DNA of 64,000 nucleotides from Paenibacillus sp. HW567 (GTDB taxonomy: Bacteria; Bacillota; Bacilli; Paenibacillales; Paenibacillaceae). Under the pieces are notes generated by a model that saw only the letters and a list, made by a program, of their open reading frames with translations, made no database searches and was not told where the DNA came from. Made by a program: the position numbers and the translations under genes. The stretch lies in NCBI RefSeq assembly GCF_000374185.1, contig NZ_KB910518.1:2799687-2863686 (forward strand), given 5' to 3'. Every line of letters begins with the position of its first letter. Position 1 is the first letter of the stretch. Positions 27,127-36,106 of the stretch are shown one piece after another.

Positions 27127-27219
27127 GCAAATTTATAGTGAAACGGTTTCATCCGCAAGACATCGTTCAACACAAAGAAGGCTGCTCATTCACAGCCCCC
27201 TGTACACCCCATATACCTG

Positions 27220-27993
27220 TTAATTCGCCTGGCTGGACTGAGCTTCATCCGCAATTACCGGCTCAAGCTTGAGTCCGCTGATTTTACCCGTTTTGTCTAT
27301 TGACAGAGTCAATGCCACTTCAGCTTTGGTAAAAGAAAGCACGCTCTGGATCGTCATATTCTCCTCGCCCCACTGGCTTTCCGTTGCTTTTATGCCGAAG
27401 AAATTCCCAGCCGGACCCGCAATGCCTTCCCAGCTCTTCTGAATCTGCGGCAAGGAGAGCTGCTCCGCTGCCGGCTCACTGAAATAACGGTTCTGAAGCT
27501 CCTGGTATTTGCCTGCGGCAAGCAGCCCGGATACCGCTCCTGCCGTTACCTCGGGAGTGTAAATCTCAGCTTGGCTCTCGGCCTGGCTATAGGAGGTAAT
27601 TAACCCAATCGCATGAAAAAAGGAAAGCGGAACATAAATCCGTTTCTGTCTGACCTCAATCGGTTCCTTGAAAGATATTTTTTCTTTGCCGTTAAGCGTA
27701 AGCTCTTGGCCGCTGAGCTTGAACTCAATGGTCTCTTTATAGCGTGTCAATTGGATTTGGCCTGTGCTGCCCTGGTAGGTTGTCTTGTACCTTAAGGCTT
27801 CGGCTGTCTCTCGCAGCGGTATCATAACCCCTGACCCATTCTTATAAGCTGATGCACCATCAAGCGGCAATAGCTGTCCATTCAGAACTACCTTCACATT
27901 ATCTGCGGCTTGAACGCTCTGCGGCGATATAAATGCTGACCCGGCTGCCAATAACAGAATACTGAGGATAACGGCTGCGATTTTGCGTTTCAC
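27220..27993 (-). CDS. Secreted copper-amine-oxidase-N-like (stalk domain) protein
   Basis: 257 residues from a GTG at 27993 (GAGGTGG nine bases upstream). A signal peptide (IAAVILSILLLAAGSAFIS) ends near VQA. The first domain is the stalk domain common in Paenibacillus and clostridial envelope proteins: VVLNGQLLPLDGASAYKNGS, IPLRETAEAL and KRIYVPLSFFHAIG. The C-terminal ~100 residues (GLLAAGKYQELQNRYFSEPA) resemble DUF3887. It is probably anchored by interaction with the cell envelope. Function is unknown, and no operon partner is seen. Confidence 0.8.
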   Translation of the reverse strand: MKRKIAAVILSILLLAAGSAFISPQSVQAADNVKVVLNGQLLPLDGASAYKNGSGVMIPLRETAEALRYKTTYQGSTGQIQLTRYKETIEFKLSGQELTLNGKEKISFKEPIEVRQKRIYVPLSFFHAIGLITSYSQAESQAEIYTPEVTAGAVSGLLAAGKYQELQNRYFSEPAAEQLSLPQIQKSWEGIAGPAGNFFGIKATESQWGEENMTIQSVLSFTKAEVALTLSIDKTGKISGLKLEPVIADEAQSSQAN

Positions 27994-28147
27994 ATCGGAT
28001 TCCACCTCTCCTGTATTATTTACACAAGCTGCTGGGAATAAAACATACATTAAACATTAACCAAAAATCTGGATTTTATAACACCTGTAAGCAGCGTCCT
28101 ATTATATCTTATGTATTGTGCAATTTGAAATGATGTGATAGCTTATT

Positions 28148-28162
28148 TGATAATGATTATCA
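28148..28162. promoter_or_regulatory. Fur box
   Basis: TGATAAT-G-ATTATCA is a perfect 7-1-7 inverted repeat, the minimal Fur-binding unit of Bacillales. It lies 28 bp before the start codon of the iron-binding lipoprotein gene, so that gene should be repressed by iron-loaded Fur. Confidence 0.92.
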
Positions 28163-28190
28163 TTTTCATATTGGAAGGGGTTCACGATTC

Positions 28191-29198
28191 ATGCAAAAAA
28201 TTCACACCCGCCTAACGATGTTAAGCTCTCTACTTCTGTTCATGCTCTTGCTGTCTGCCTGCAGCGGCAATGCTAACAATAGCCGGAATGTTACATCCGC
28301 AGCAGACAGCAAAGACAATGTACAGACCTCGGCTCCAAGCTCAAGCCCATCTGCTGAGACGTTTGCTTCCGGGAAGACCCGCAAATTTACCGATTCCAAG
28401 GGACGTGAGGTTGAGATTCCGGTAAATCCGCAGAAAATTGTATATGTAGGAAGTGACCCGGGCGACCTGCTTGTGCTTGGTGTAAAACCTATAGGGGCAA
28501 GCCTGACGGTCATCGCATCACAGGTTGCTTATCCGGAACTCCTTGAGGGTATCGAAGATGTCGGCTATCCTTCCTCACCGGAGAAGATTCTCTCACTCAA
28601 TCCTGATCTCATTATTTTCAGTGATTGGGATGAAAAATTGCTGGAGCCGCTGTCTTCCATTGCACCTACGGTCGTTATCGGTGAAGGTGATACGTATGTA
28701 AGATTGCGCCAGATCGCCGACGTTCTGGGCAAGCAAGACATCGCCGAGCAGAAAATAGCCGACTACGAGACAGATGCCGCCAGCGTTAAGGAGCAATTGA
28801 AGCTGAAACTGAAGTCAGGTGAAACCGCAACCGTCTTTCTCCAGCTTGGCAAAACACTATATGTTATGGGTCATCAGGGCATATCGGTATCGCTATATGA
28901 TATGCTCGGATTCACGCCGAACCCTAAAGTTCAGGAGCTGATTAATCAGGGAGAACGGTTCAGCGAAATTTCGGAGGAGGTTCTGCCTTCTTATTCTGGA
29001 GATGTAGTCTTTGTGCTTGGCGATAAGACGAATGAAACCTCGTCAGCCTTGGACGGACTGCTGAACAGCGCTATCTGGAAATCCATCCCGGCAGTCAAGA
29101 ACGGACAAATGTACTATGCCGACAGCAAGTGGAATTTCGATGATCTCCTGACAAGAACCCGCCTGCTTGAAGAATTACCGAAACTTATGGCTAAGTAG
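28191..29198 (+). CDS. Iron-siderophore ABC transporter substrate-binding lipoprotein
   Basis: 335 residues. A lipoprotein signal with lipobox LLSAC puts the mature Cys near residue 24, anchoring it outside the membrane. The FecB/BtuF-like two-lobed fold is seen in EIPVNPQKIVYVGSDPGDLL, LNPDLIIFSDWDEKLLE and the C-terminal WKSIPAVKNGQMYYADSKWN. It should capture ferric siderophore for an importer, but no permease or ATPase gene is adjacent. A perfect Fur box precedes it. Confidence 0.92.
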   Translation: MQKIHTRLTMLSSLLLFMLLLSACSGNANNSRNVTSAADSKDNVQTSAPSSSPSAETFASGKTRKFTDSKGREVEIPVNPQKIVYVGSDPGDLLVLGVKPIGASLTVIASQVAYPELLEGIEDVGYPSSPEKILSLNPDLIIFSDWDEKLLEPLSSIAPTVVIGEGDTYVRLRQIADVLGKQDIAEQKIADYETDAASVKEQLKLKLKSGETATVFLQLGKTLYVMGHQGISVSLYDMLGFTPNPKVQELINQGERFSEISEEVLPSYSGDVVFVLGDKTNETSSALDGLLNSAIWKSIPAVKNGQMYYADSKWNFDDLLTRTRLLEELPKLMAK

Positions 29199-29855
29199 AA
29201 CAGTTCTATCCTACTTACAATGGAAAATACTTATGCTAATTTTAGTAGTAGAGCGTCAGATTTTTTAACATGGCAGATTAGGGGCTGAGATGCCTGAAGG
29301 ACGGAAGGCGTGGAGCGCTCCTCCCTCAGGTGTTCCCCTTTCCAGACGGGGTTCGTTCTTAAATTGGCGTTTCGCCCTTGCGTTACGGACTGAGGTGCGC
29401 TTAATTACGATGAGAGTCACGGCTTGGGTAAGTTTCGGACACCACAGGCCTTATGATGAAATATTCCGCTCCTAAACGTTCCTTGGAGAGACCATAAGCT
29501 CCCCTCGGTCCGTTAAGCCGCAAATAGTGGCGTTTGCTTGAAAATAACGGCTCTCCGGTCCCTAAGAGCCGACTTCGCTACTGCGGTTTCTCTACACCAA
29601 CCCCTGCGTGTATGACTTCACCCACAGAGTTAGCTCTGATGCTGGACTAGTTTGGTGTTAGGAGGCGTTGGTATAAAATAACTGTCAACGTGATTTGTTA
29701 CGCATTATTAATTCAGGTAAACCGCTTGATACAGCAAGCTTGTTGAGCAGATATGGAATTGAAAGTTATCGAATTGGCACTTGTATTAGAAGATATACCT
29801 TGTGATAATATTATGTATTTTTTTGGAAGACTGATATCTAAAAACTTGCCCTCCA

Positions 29856-29875
29856 AGCCGCCCAACTGGGCGGCT
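29856..29875 (+). terminator. Stem-loop, possible terminator
   Basis: A perfect 8 bp stem, AGCCGCCC-AACT-GGGCGGCT, is followed by CTTCTGCTTTTCC. It is the only plus-strand terminator-like structure downstream of the iron-binding gene, although 650 bp away. Confidence 0.5.
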
Positions 29876-29923
29876 CTTCTGCTTTTCCTCGCCTTCATTC
29901 TGAATACTCTGACACAATAAAGA

Positions 29924-29947
29924 GCACACCCGCCTCGCGGATGTGCC
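29924..29947 (-). terminator. Weak terminator of the second MFS gene
   Basis: On the minus strand, GCACATCCGC-GAG-GCGGGTGTGC forms a stem with one mismatch, followed by TCTTTATTG, 17 bp after the stop at 29964. Confidence 0.55.
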
Positions 29948-29963
29948 CAATTTCTGATTCTTA

Positions 29964-31430
29964 TTAATGCATCGACGCCTGTACTTTATGCTGAACAATG
30001 ACACGCTTCAAGAAGAAGGCGACCAGCAGACCGATAACAGCCATCGCCATTCCAAAAATAAAGGCATTCTGCACACCTTGCGTAAACGCAGGCAGCAGAT
30101 TGGCCGGGTCGGCCGGATTGCTCACCGACTGCAGATAGCTCTTGGAGCCTGCGGTCATGATGCTAACTGCCAGCGCCGTACCAATTGCACCTGCAACCTG
30201 CTGCAGGGTATTCATGATGGCGGTACCGTCCGGATACAATTCCATAGGCAACTGATTGATGCCGTTGGTCTGAGCAGGCATGAAGATCATGGATACCCCG
30301 ATCATCAGCGCGCTATGCAGCACAATTACGAAAACTACAGTGGAGGTAGCATTGATGTTTGAGAAGAACCACAGCGATACCGCTACAATAACCAGCCCGG
30401 GAATAACCAGCCATTTCGGGCCGTATTTATCGAACAATCGCCCCATAACCGGTGACATCAGTCCGTTGATAAATCCTCCGGGCAGCAGCAGCAGACCGGC
30501 TTTGAAGGCTGAGTAGCCTTGCCCCTGCTGAAGATACATTGGAAGAATGAGCATTGAGGACAGAATGACCATCATGCAGATGAAGACCATCAGCACCCCA
30601 ACCACGAACATCGGATACTTAAATGCACGCAGATTAATCATTGGCTGCTTCATCGTATTTTGACGGATGACGAACAGGACAAGCGCAATCACGCCAATGG
30701 CGATGGCAATGATCACTTTAGGGCTTCCCCAGCCCTCCGCTTCCCCGGCGCTGCTGAATCCGAACACCACACCGCCAAAACCAACGCTGGACAGCACAAT
30801 CGACAGCAGATCCATCTTCGGCTTCGTGACCTCGGTCACGTTCTGCATGAACAGAATTCCGCTGATCAGGGCGATCACCAGGAACGGCAGAGACAGCCAG
30901 AAGATCCAGTGCCAGCTCAGGCTCTCAATCAGCAGCCCGGCAATCGTCGGGCCAATCGCAGGAGCGACCATGATGACAAGACCGATGAGCCCCATCGCCG
31001 CACCTCTTTTTTCAGCGGGGATAATGACCAGAATCGTATTGAACATGAGCGGCAGGAGCAGTGCGGTTCCCATTGCCTGAACGACACGGGCTGTAAGTAA
31101 AAATTCAAAATTCGGCGAAGCCGCAGCCAGGAACGTTCCCAGGATGGAGAAGGATACTGCGGCAACGAACAATTGTCTTGTTGTGAACCACTGCAGCAGC
31201 AGACCGGATATAGGAACAAGAATACCCAGTGTCAGCAGATAAGCTGTTGTCAGCCATTGTGCAGTGGACGGTGTAATATTGAGCACCTTCATGAGATCAC
31301 TTAGTGCGACATTCAGAGCTGTCTCACTGAACATGCCGATAAACCCGGCAAGCAGCAGGGAGACGAGAATCGGAATGGTTTTGAACTTTTTTTCTCCGGT
31401 TTGTTTCTTTCCAGTCATAGTGGCTTCCAC
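29964..31430 (-). CDS. MFS multidrug transporter, DHA2 family (LmrB-like)
   Basis: 488 residues from a GTG at 31430, set by AGGAGG eight bases upstream. About 14 membrane helices. Motifs: GMFSETALNVALSDLM in helix 1 (ETALN, as in LmrB/MdrP pumps), STAQWLTTAYLLTLGILVPI and the antiporter motif IMVAPAIGPTIAGLLIESLS. LmrB in Bacillus subtilis exports lincomycin and puromycin. The upstream TetR gene is of the LmrA/YxaF type, so an lmrAB-like efflux operon is likely; drug range is not known. Confidence 0.9.
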   Translation of the reverse strand: MEATMTGKKQTGEKKFKTIPILVSLLLAGFIGMFSETALNVALSDLMKVLNITPSTAQWLTTAYLLTLGILVPISGLLLQWFTTRQLFVAAVSFSILGTFLAAASPNFEFLLTARVVQAMGTALLLPLMFNTILVIIPAEKRGAAMGLIGLVIMVAPAIGPTIAGLLIESLSWHWIFWLSLPFLVIALISGILFMQNVTEVTKPKMDLLSIVLSSVGFGGVVFGFSSAGEAEGWGSPKVIIAIAIGVIALVLFVIRQNTMKQPMINLRAFKYPMFVVGVLMVFICMMVILSSMLILPMYLQQGQGYSAFKAGLLLLPGGFINGLMSPVMGRLFDKYGPKWLVIPGLVIVAVSLWFFSNINATSTVVFVIVLHSALMIGVSMIFMPAQTNGINQLPMELYPDGTAIMNTLQQVAGAIGTALAVSIMTAGSKSYLQSVSNPADPANLLPAFTQGVQNAFIFGMAMAVIGLLVAFFLKRVIVQHKVQASMH

Positions 31431-31479
31431 TCTTAGATCCTCCTGATTATACGTTTATTTCTCTCTCTGTGTTTCTTGC

Positions 31480-32049
31480 TTAACCCAGCAGTACAGGAAC
31501 CATTCTGGCAGCAGCGAGCAGCGGAACAGTACTCCGGCAGGTCAATGTCTGCAATAGCGCTCCTTCGAACAAGGAGACGACTACAGACGCCCTATCCGCT
31601 GCTTGCCGGCTATCGCTTCCTTCCTCAAGCAGACGCTGCATAATCACATCCTGCCAGTCCTTGAATACAGCCTGGCATGCTGTTCTCAGTTCTTCGCTAA
31701 TGCAGGAAGTCTCCACGGCTACCCAAAAGCTGAATGGGACTATTCCTGTATAATCGGATTCCTCCGCATCCTTGACCATCTGCATGATAAACTCCTGAAC
31801 CGCCTGAACGATATTTACATCCTTCTCCACATAATGCCTAAGCTGCCTTGCGACGATTTCACTCGTCTTGTTGATACAGGTTAGGGCCAGCTCCTCTTTG
31901 CCGTGCGGGAAGTAATAATAGAGCGATCCCTTGGGCGAGTCGCTGTCCTTGATAATTTGACTCAGACCGGTAGCATGATAGCCTTGTGTAAAAAATAATC
32001 TTGTTGCGGAATCCACAATCGCATCACGCGCATTGGGCTTGTTTGACAA
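31480..32049 (-). CDS. TetR-family regulator, LmrA/YxaF type
   Basis: 189 residues from a TTG at 32049 (LSNKPNARD), eight bases after AAGGAG. The recognition part reads TGLSQIIKDSDSPKGSLYYY, then FPHGKEELA. This 'SPKGSLYYYFPHGKEEL' stretch is characteristic of LmrA/YxaF repressors. The C-terminal ligand domain differs from the other TetR protein in this window. It lies 49 bp before the efflux pump gene, and an LmrA-like box overlaps its -10. It should repress the operon until a drug binds. Confidence 0.92.
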   Translation of the reverse strand: MSNKPNARDAIVDSATRLFFTQGYHATGLSQIIKDSDSPKGSLYYYFPHGKEELALTCINKTSEIVARQLRHYVEKDVNIVQAVQEFIMQMVKDAEESDYTGIVPFSFWVAVETSCISEELRTACQAVFKDWQDVIMQRLLEEGSDSRQAADRASVVVSLFEGALLQTLTCRSTVPLLAAARMVPVLLG

Positions 32050-32068
32050 GCGTGCCACTCCTTCTTGT

Positions 32069-32086
32069 ATTATAACGATTGGTCTA
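32069..32086. promoter_or_regulatory. LmrA/YxaF-type operator over the -10
   Basis: The 18 bases ATTATAACGATTGGTCTA fit the conserved positions of the LmrA/YxaF box as I recall it from Bacillus subtilis (AWTATA, four variable bases, then NYGGTCTA). On the minus strand they overlap the -10 TATAAT of the tetR gene, so a bound repressor would block RNA polymerase. Confidence 0.75.
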
Positions 32087-32212
32087 CATAATAAAACCAT
32101 GAATTTGCGGGAAATGTCAAGATTAATTTAAAATTAAAAGCATTTTTTGGATTGCCCTCATAAATTGAATGAGTTATAATTTTATTAATCCCATGCGAAA
32201 GGTGTGATTTAA

Positions 32213-32653
32213 TTGAGTAAGAATGGCTCAAGTAGGGGAATTCCACGCCCACTTGTCAAAACCAATCAGGCGTTCATCGTCTTATCCGTACTGGCAACCT
32301 GGTTTACAGGTCAGTACTGGATTCTCGCAGTGCCGCTTGCCGCCGGACTGTCTGGCCTGTTGTTCGGTTACAATCCGGTCATTAAGCTTGCCGCCATTTT
32401 TCTGACCAAAGAACGTTCCAGCTATCTGCTTGAAGATTGGGATCAGCAGCAGTTCAACCAGAGCATCGCCGTCTTCTGCCTCACGGCCGGTCTGGTCAGC
32501 TTTCTGGCAGGCTGGACAGTGGCCGCCTACATCTTCACGGCTATGGTCGCCGCGGCTGCCACAGTCGCCATTCTCGGCTTCTGCATCGGCTGCTTCATCC
32601 ACTATCAATGGAAAATGTACACCTATAGACGCAAGCAGAAAGTTGTGCATTGA
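32213..32653 (+). CDS. DUF4395-like membrane protein
   Basis: 146 residues from a TTG at 32213 (GAAAGGTGTG eight to nine bases upstream). There are four hydrophobic helices: two before a soluble turn (NQAFIVLSVLATWFTGQYWI; AVPLAAGLSGLLFG) and two after (IAVFCLTAGLVSFLAGWTVA; AAAATVAILGFCIGCFIHY). The family is found in many bacteria without a known role. It is convergent with the next gene and not in an operon. Confidence 0.8.
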   Translation: MSKNGSSRGIPRPLVKTNQAFIVLSVLATWFTGQYWILAVPLAAGLSGLLFGYNPVIKLAAIFLTKERSSYLLEDWDQQQFNQSIAVFCLTAGLVSFLAGWTVAAYIFTAMVAAAATVAILGFCIGCFIHYQWKMYTYRRKQKVVH

Positions 32654-32674
32654 ATCTTCCCCCTGCATGCAGCG

Positions 32675-32700
32675 GGGCGCCTGACTGCCGCCAGGCGCCC
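32675..32700. repeat. GC-rich stem-loop between convergent genes
   Basis: Perfect 9 bp inverted repeat, GGGCGCCTG (32675-32683) and CAGGCGCCC (32692-32700), without a U-tract on either strand. It could still pause transcription from both sides. Confidence 0.6.
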
Positions 32701-32715
32701 GTGTCGCAATATGCT

Positions 32716-33252
32716 TTACTCCTCACGATCTTCCCCGGCAACATCCCAGCGATGCCTGAACTTCTCCAGACGCGGGTGTACATAAGCTGGGGCCGCTGAC
32801 AGGATTAGACGAATCTTAACAATCCACTCCTCAAAAGAAGAATAGGAAGCGAACTGATTCGCCGTCTCCGGCGTCAGATACAGAAAATACGGCGATGGAT
32901 ACACGGTACTGATATGACGAAGGGCAGAATCCAGCGGCGTGTACTTCTTTCGTTTGCCTTCGAGACTCTCTACTGTAATGAAGGAACGCCCCTGTTCTCT
33001 TTTCCACTCATGCAGACGATCCTCCCGCTTATAGAACGCCTGTACAGGCTCTTTGCTCATCCGTCTTACCGTTTCTTCATGCAGAGGATACAGCACCAGC
33101 TTGGTGAATTTGCGGTCCGCCGCGGTTTGGGCTGCGAGTTCAAGCTCCTGATCCGTGATCCGCTCAAAAGAATCATAAAACACCAGCGTTCCCTTGCGCT
33201 CCGCAGCCGGCGGCTCGTAGCCGTAAGGCACTCTTTGAATGTCGTGTTTCAT
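32716..33252 (-). CDS. Conserved-looking protein of unknown function
   Basis: 178 residues from the ATG at 33252 (MKHDIQRVPYGYEPPA), six bases after GGAGG; an ATG one codon earlier is too close. It is soluble, with alternating strands and helices (GTLVFYDSFERITDQELELA; FTKLVLYPLHEETVRRM), a pattern like an alpha/beta Rossmann-type or nucleotidyltransferase-like fold, but no catalytic motif is evident. It follows the ROK kinase gene by 41 bp and may be co-transcribed with it. I do not recognise a family. Confidence 0.7.
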   Translation of the reverse strand: MKHDIQRVPYGYEPPAAERKGTLVFYDSFERITDQELELAAQTAADRKFTKLVLYPLHEETVRRMSKEPVQAFYKREDRLHEWKREQGRSFITVESLEGKRKKYTPLDSALRHISTVYPSPYFLYLTPETANQFASYSSFEEWIVKIRLILSAAPAYVHPRLEKFRHRWDVAGEDREE

Positions 33253-33293
33253 CATTGCCCTCCTGCTTAAATCTTCATTATGCTTACAGCATA

Positions 33294-34262
33294 TCATGCT
33301 TGCCGCTTCCGGTATGCATAGGCTGCAGCTCCCAGCGTTCCCGCCCGGCTGCCAAGCCCGGCCTGGGCAATGCTGCACTTGCTGGCAGACAGCTTCAGCG
33401 CGTGTTCCTTCACGGTTGCACGGACACTGCGCAGCAGCCGCTCCCCAGCCGCAGACATCCCGCCGCCGATCACAATAACCTCGGGATTCAGCAGATTGAT
33501 AACGTTAGCCAGTCCAAAGCCAAGCAGCGTCCCTGTCTCATGCATTACCTCCATCGCCAGCCCGTCTTCCAGATCGTAGGCTTCCGAGATCATCAGAGCC
33601 GTTATCCGCTCATTATCGCCGCTTGTCCAGGTCTGGATGATACTAGATCTGCCTTCGCCCAGCTTTTCCTTAAGCGTATTTACCATGCCCACCGCAGACA
33701 CATATCTGCCCAGACAGCCTGAGCTCCCACAGCGGCAGGGACGGCCCTGCCTGTACATATTCATGTGGCCGATTTCGCCTGCACTGAACGTCGTTCCATA
33801 GACCACCTTGCCGTCACTCACAATCCCTGAACCCAGACCCGTTCCCAAGGTCAGCAGAACCACATTCTGATGCCCTTTTGCCGCGCCATGCAGCCATTCC
33901 CCATATAAATTCACTCTTACGTCATTATCAATAAACACAGGAAAGTCATAGTATGGCTTCAACTCATTTACAATATGTACTTGCTCCCAGCCCGGAAAGT
34001 TGGGTGAGAACAGGGACAACCCCTCCCTCGGATCAAGCAGCCCCGGAACTCCCATGCCCATGCAGGTGACGCTCTGTAGGCCGATCCCCTTGTCTTCGGT
34101 CAGCAGCTTTATCGCATAACGAATCCGGCCAAGCACATGCTCAGGCCCTTCCGCCGCCTCTGTCGGAACCGACACCTCGCCGACTGCGGCAAAACCGGTA
34201 TCAAATAAAGCCGCCTTAATGTTGGTTCCGCCCAAATCCACTCCTATGATGTACGATCTCAT
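33294..34262 (-). CDS. ROK-family sugar kinase
   Basis: 322 residues. The ATP-binding motif is IGVDLGGTNIKAALFD at the N-terminus. The likely catalytic aspartate is in FIDNDVRVNLYGEW. The ROK zinc site is GHMNMYRQGRPCRCGSSGCL. The usual 'GCLE' ends as GCLG here. The length and motif order fit glucokinase-like ROK kinases that phosphorylate glucose, fructose or N-acetyl sugars in the cytosol. It has no DNA-binding domain. The neighbours do not reveal the sugar. Confidence 0.9.
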   Translation of the reverse strand: MRSYIIGVDLGGTNIKAALFDTGFAAVGEVSVPTEAAEGPEHVLGRIRYAIKLLTEDKGIGLQSVTCMGMGVPGLLDPREGLSLFSPNFPGWEQVHIVNELKPYYDFPVFIDNDVRVNLYGEWLHGAAKGHQNVVLLTLGTGLGSGIVSDGKVVYGTTFSAGEIGHMNMYRQGRPCRCGSSGCLGRYVSAVGMVNTLKEKLGEGRSSIIQTWTSGDNERITALMISEAYDLEDGLAMEVMHETGTLLGFGLANVINLLNPEVIVIGGGMSAAGERLLRSVRATVKEHALKLSASKCSIAQAGLGSRAGTLGAAAYAYRKRQA

Positions 34263-34375
34263 TGTTCCGCGCCCCGCTTCCTTTTATCTCACTAATCATT
34301 ATGGGGAACCGCTGCACAAGTTAAAAGAGATTTATGTAACATCTTATAATACTTTTGGAACAAACCTTATATTTC

Positions 34376-34412
34376 AAAAAAAAGACAGACCCGGCGGTTC
34401 ACCGCCTGTCTG
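34376..34412 (-). terminator. Terminator of the ABC-2 exporter operon
   Basis: On the minus strand a stem (AGACAGGCGGT-GA-ACCGCCGGGTCTGTCT, small bulges) is followed by eight T residues. Confidence 0.85.
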
Positions 34413-34441
34413 CCTTACTGCTGCTGCACTGGAGTCCGGTG

Positions 34442-35227
34442 TTATGAACCGGCCCCTTTATATCTTTTCACTCCGTAATTCCAGGATAGAAGTCCGATTC
34501 CCAAAAACACGGCTCCCACCACCGGAGTCAGCAGCGCCATATGCTGCATTTCTTCCCGGTGAAGAAACAACGCTGCCGGATAGACGCCGACAAAAGCAAA
34601 CGGGACAATCCACGTAAGCAGCACCTGAATCGCACGGTTATAGATCGTTACCGGATAACGGCCGTAGGTCTGGATGTTGTACATGAGCGGCAGAATTCCG
34701 GTTGGAGCATCGGAATAGAATGACAATGAGGTCAGAGTCGTATAGATCCCTGTGTAAATCGCAACTGCGCTCAGCGTCAGGATAATCAGCATCGGAATCG
34801 TCCACCATTCAAAAGGCAGGCCCAGATTGCTGCCGCTGATCCCCATAACGATCAGTCCGATAATTGAACCGACCAGTGAGGGCGGGTCTACATTTTCCAG
34901 AAAAATCTGGAACAGATTATGTGCAGGACGGGTCAGGACGCGGTCCATTTCGCCTTTGACAATGTAGCGCTCACTGAAGCCCCACATATTCACGAAGCAA
35001 CTGAAGACGCCAAAAGGCACCATAAAGAAGCCGTATACGAACACTACCTCATTCTGGCTCCAGCCGCCCAGGCTGTCGGTGTGCATAAAGATAACCAGAA
35101 TGAAGATGAAGTTGGTCGCCTGAAACAGCAAATCCGACACCACCTCCACCCAGAAGTCAGCGCGGTAGGTCAGCCGGGTCTTCATATAATTTTTCAAATA
35201 CTCAAATAATAATCCCAAGTAATACAA
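34442..35227 (-). CDS. ABC-2 type permease (ABC2_membrane_6-like)
   Basis: 261 residues from a TTG at 35227, with GGGAGGG nine bases upstream, six bases after the preceding stop. Six hydrophobic helices are visible (FQATNFIFILVIFMHT; VFVYGFFMVPFGVFSCFVNM; VVGAVFLGIGLLSWNYGVKR). The sequence FWVEVVSDLLFQ is typical of the uncharacterised exporter family COG3694. Together with the next gene and the ATPase it should form a membrane exporter of unknown substrate. Confidence 0.85.
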   Translation of the reverse strand: MYYLGLLFEYLKNYMKTRLTYRADFWVEVVSDLLFQATNFIFILVIFMHTDSLGGWSQNEVVFVYGFFMVPFGVFSCFVNMWGFSERYIVKGEMDRVLTRPAHNLFQIFLENVDPPSLVGSIIGLIVMGISGSNLGLPFEWWTIPMLIILTLSAVAIYTGIYTTLTSLSFYSDAPTGILPLMYNIQTYGRYPVTIYNRAIQVLLTWIVPFAFVGVYPAALFLHREEMQHMALLTPVVGAVFLGIGLLSWNYGVKRYKGAGS

Positions 35228-35233
35228 CCTCGT

Positions 35234-36106
35234 TCACCCTCCCTGCACGAACAGCCGCTGACGCGCCGCATAGTATAGCCAGACAATTGGAATCAGCAGC
35301 AGCAGGAACCAGAAAACCTGGACCCCCAGCACATTCCAAATGCCCACGCCCTGAACCCGTCCCGTAAATACGGAGCCCGGCAGGTAGGTAATCGCTTGAA
35401 AAGGCAGAACTTTGAGGACAGAAGACAACCAGCCCGGGAACAAGCTGATCGGCACAATCAGACCGGAGAAGAGGTCAACCACGACACGCTTCATACGCAT
35501 CATGCCCTCGTTGTTCTCCACGAAGAAGGCGGATAACCCTGTAATGACGTTAATCTGTGAACTGATCAGGAAGCTGAAAAAAAGCATAACGAGAAAGCCG
35601 GCCCAGGCCGAAGGTGCTGTCGGCAGGTGCACCGGAAACAACAGAACCGCAATCACCATGCCCGGGATCATCAGCATCATGAAGCGGAACACGCCTTCGC
35701 CAAGCCCCTGCATCATTTTGACCAGCACATAGTTATACGGCCGGATAAATTGAATAGCGATGCTGCCGTCCCGGATATCCGTAGAAATCTCCCGGTCGAG
35801 ATTGTTGAAGTAAAAGGCCCTAGCCATCCACGAGACAGCAACATAAGTTGTCATCTGCGCACCCGTGAAGCCGCCGAGGGATTCGCCGTTGCCGTAAATG
35901 GCTTTCCAGGTGAAATAATTCACCCCAATGTTCAGCGTATAAATGAGAATGCCGGAGTAATAATTGACACGGTAAGCCAGCATGGTCAGAAAACGGATGC
36001 GGATAAAATCAAAATAAGCGCCGAGCAGCAGCCGCCATCCCTTCTCGTCTGAACCGCCCGCAGAGGAGCCGCCATCTGCTGTCGCAGCTCTAAGCTTGTT
36101 AGACAT
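35234..36106 (-). CDS. ABC-2 type permease (COG4587-like)
   Basis: 290 residues from the ATG at 36106 (MSNKLRAATADGG), which overlaps the ATPase end by eight bases and follows AAAGAGGTCATCC. Six membrane helices follow a short cytosolic lead (IRFLTMLAYRVNYYSGILIY; GEGVFRFMMLMIPGMVIAVL; VFWFLLLLIPIVWLYYAARQ). It pairs with the other permease and the ATPase in a three-gene unit widespread in Firmicutes. The substrate is not known. Confidence 0.85.
   Translation of the reverse strand: MSNKLRAATADGGSSAGGSDEKGWRLLLGAYFDFIRIRFLTMLAYRVNYYSGILIYTLNIGVNYFTWKAIYGNGESLGGFTGAQMTTYVAVSWMARAFYFNNLDREISTDIRDGSIAIQFIRPYNYVLVKMMQGLGEGVFRFMMLMIPGMVIAVLLFPVHLPTAPSAWAGFLVMLFFSFLISSQINVITGLSAFFVENNEGMMRMKRVVVDLFSGLIVPISLFPGWLSSVLKVLPFQAITYLPGSVFTGRVQGVGIWNVLGVQVFWFLLLLIPIVWLYYAARQRLFVQGG

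Larger units (their letters stand above)
29199..29963. other. Long non-coding region (765 bp) with repeat-like structure
   Basis: No believable gene was found. From about 29280 to 29690 the DNA is GC-richer and full of short stems (CCTGAAGGA with TCCCTCAGG; CGGCTCT with AGAGCCG). Three ~21 bp units resembling TAACGG-N-CCGTTA occur at 29383-29404, 29495-29515 and 29545-29565. A 42-codon open stretch after 29680 (LLRIINSGKPLDTASLLSRY) has no start. Two stem-loops near the right end may be terminators. Confidence 0.4.

Noticed and set aside
27139..27151. TGAAACGGTTTCA as a catabolite (cre) site
   Set aside because: It is one base shorter than the 14-base cre consensus and is placed upstream of the -35 of a drug-efflux repressor, so the match is probably chance.
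29290..29475. 61-codon frame in the gene-free region
   Set aside because: No ribosome binding site and composition of a random GC-rich frame.
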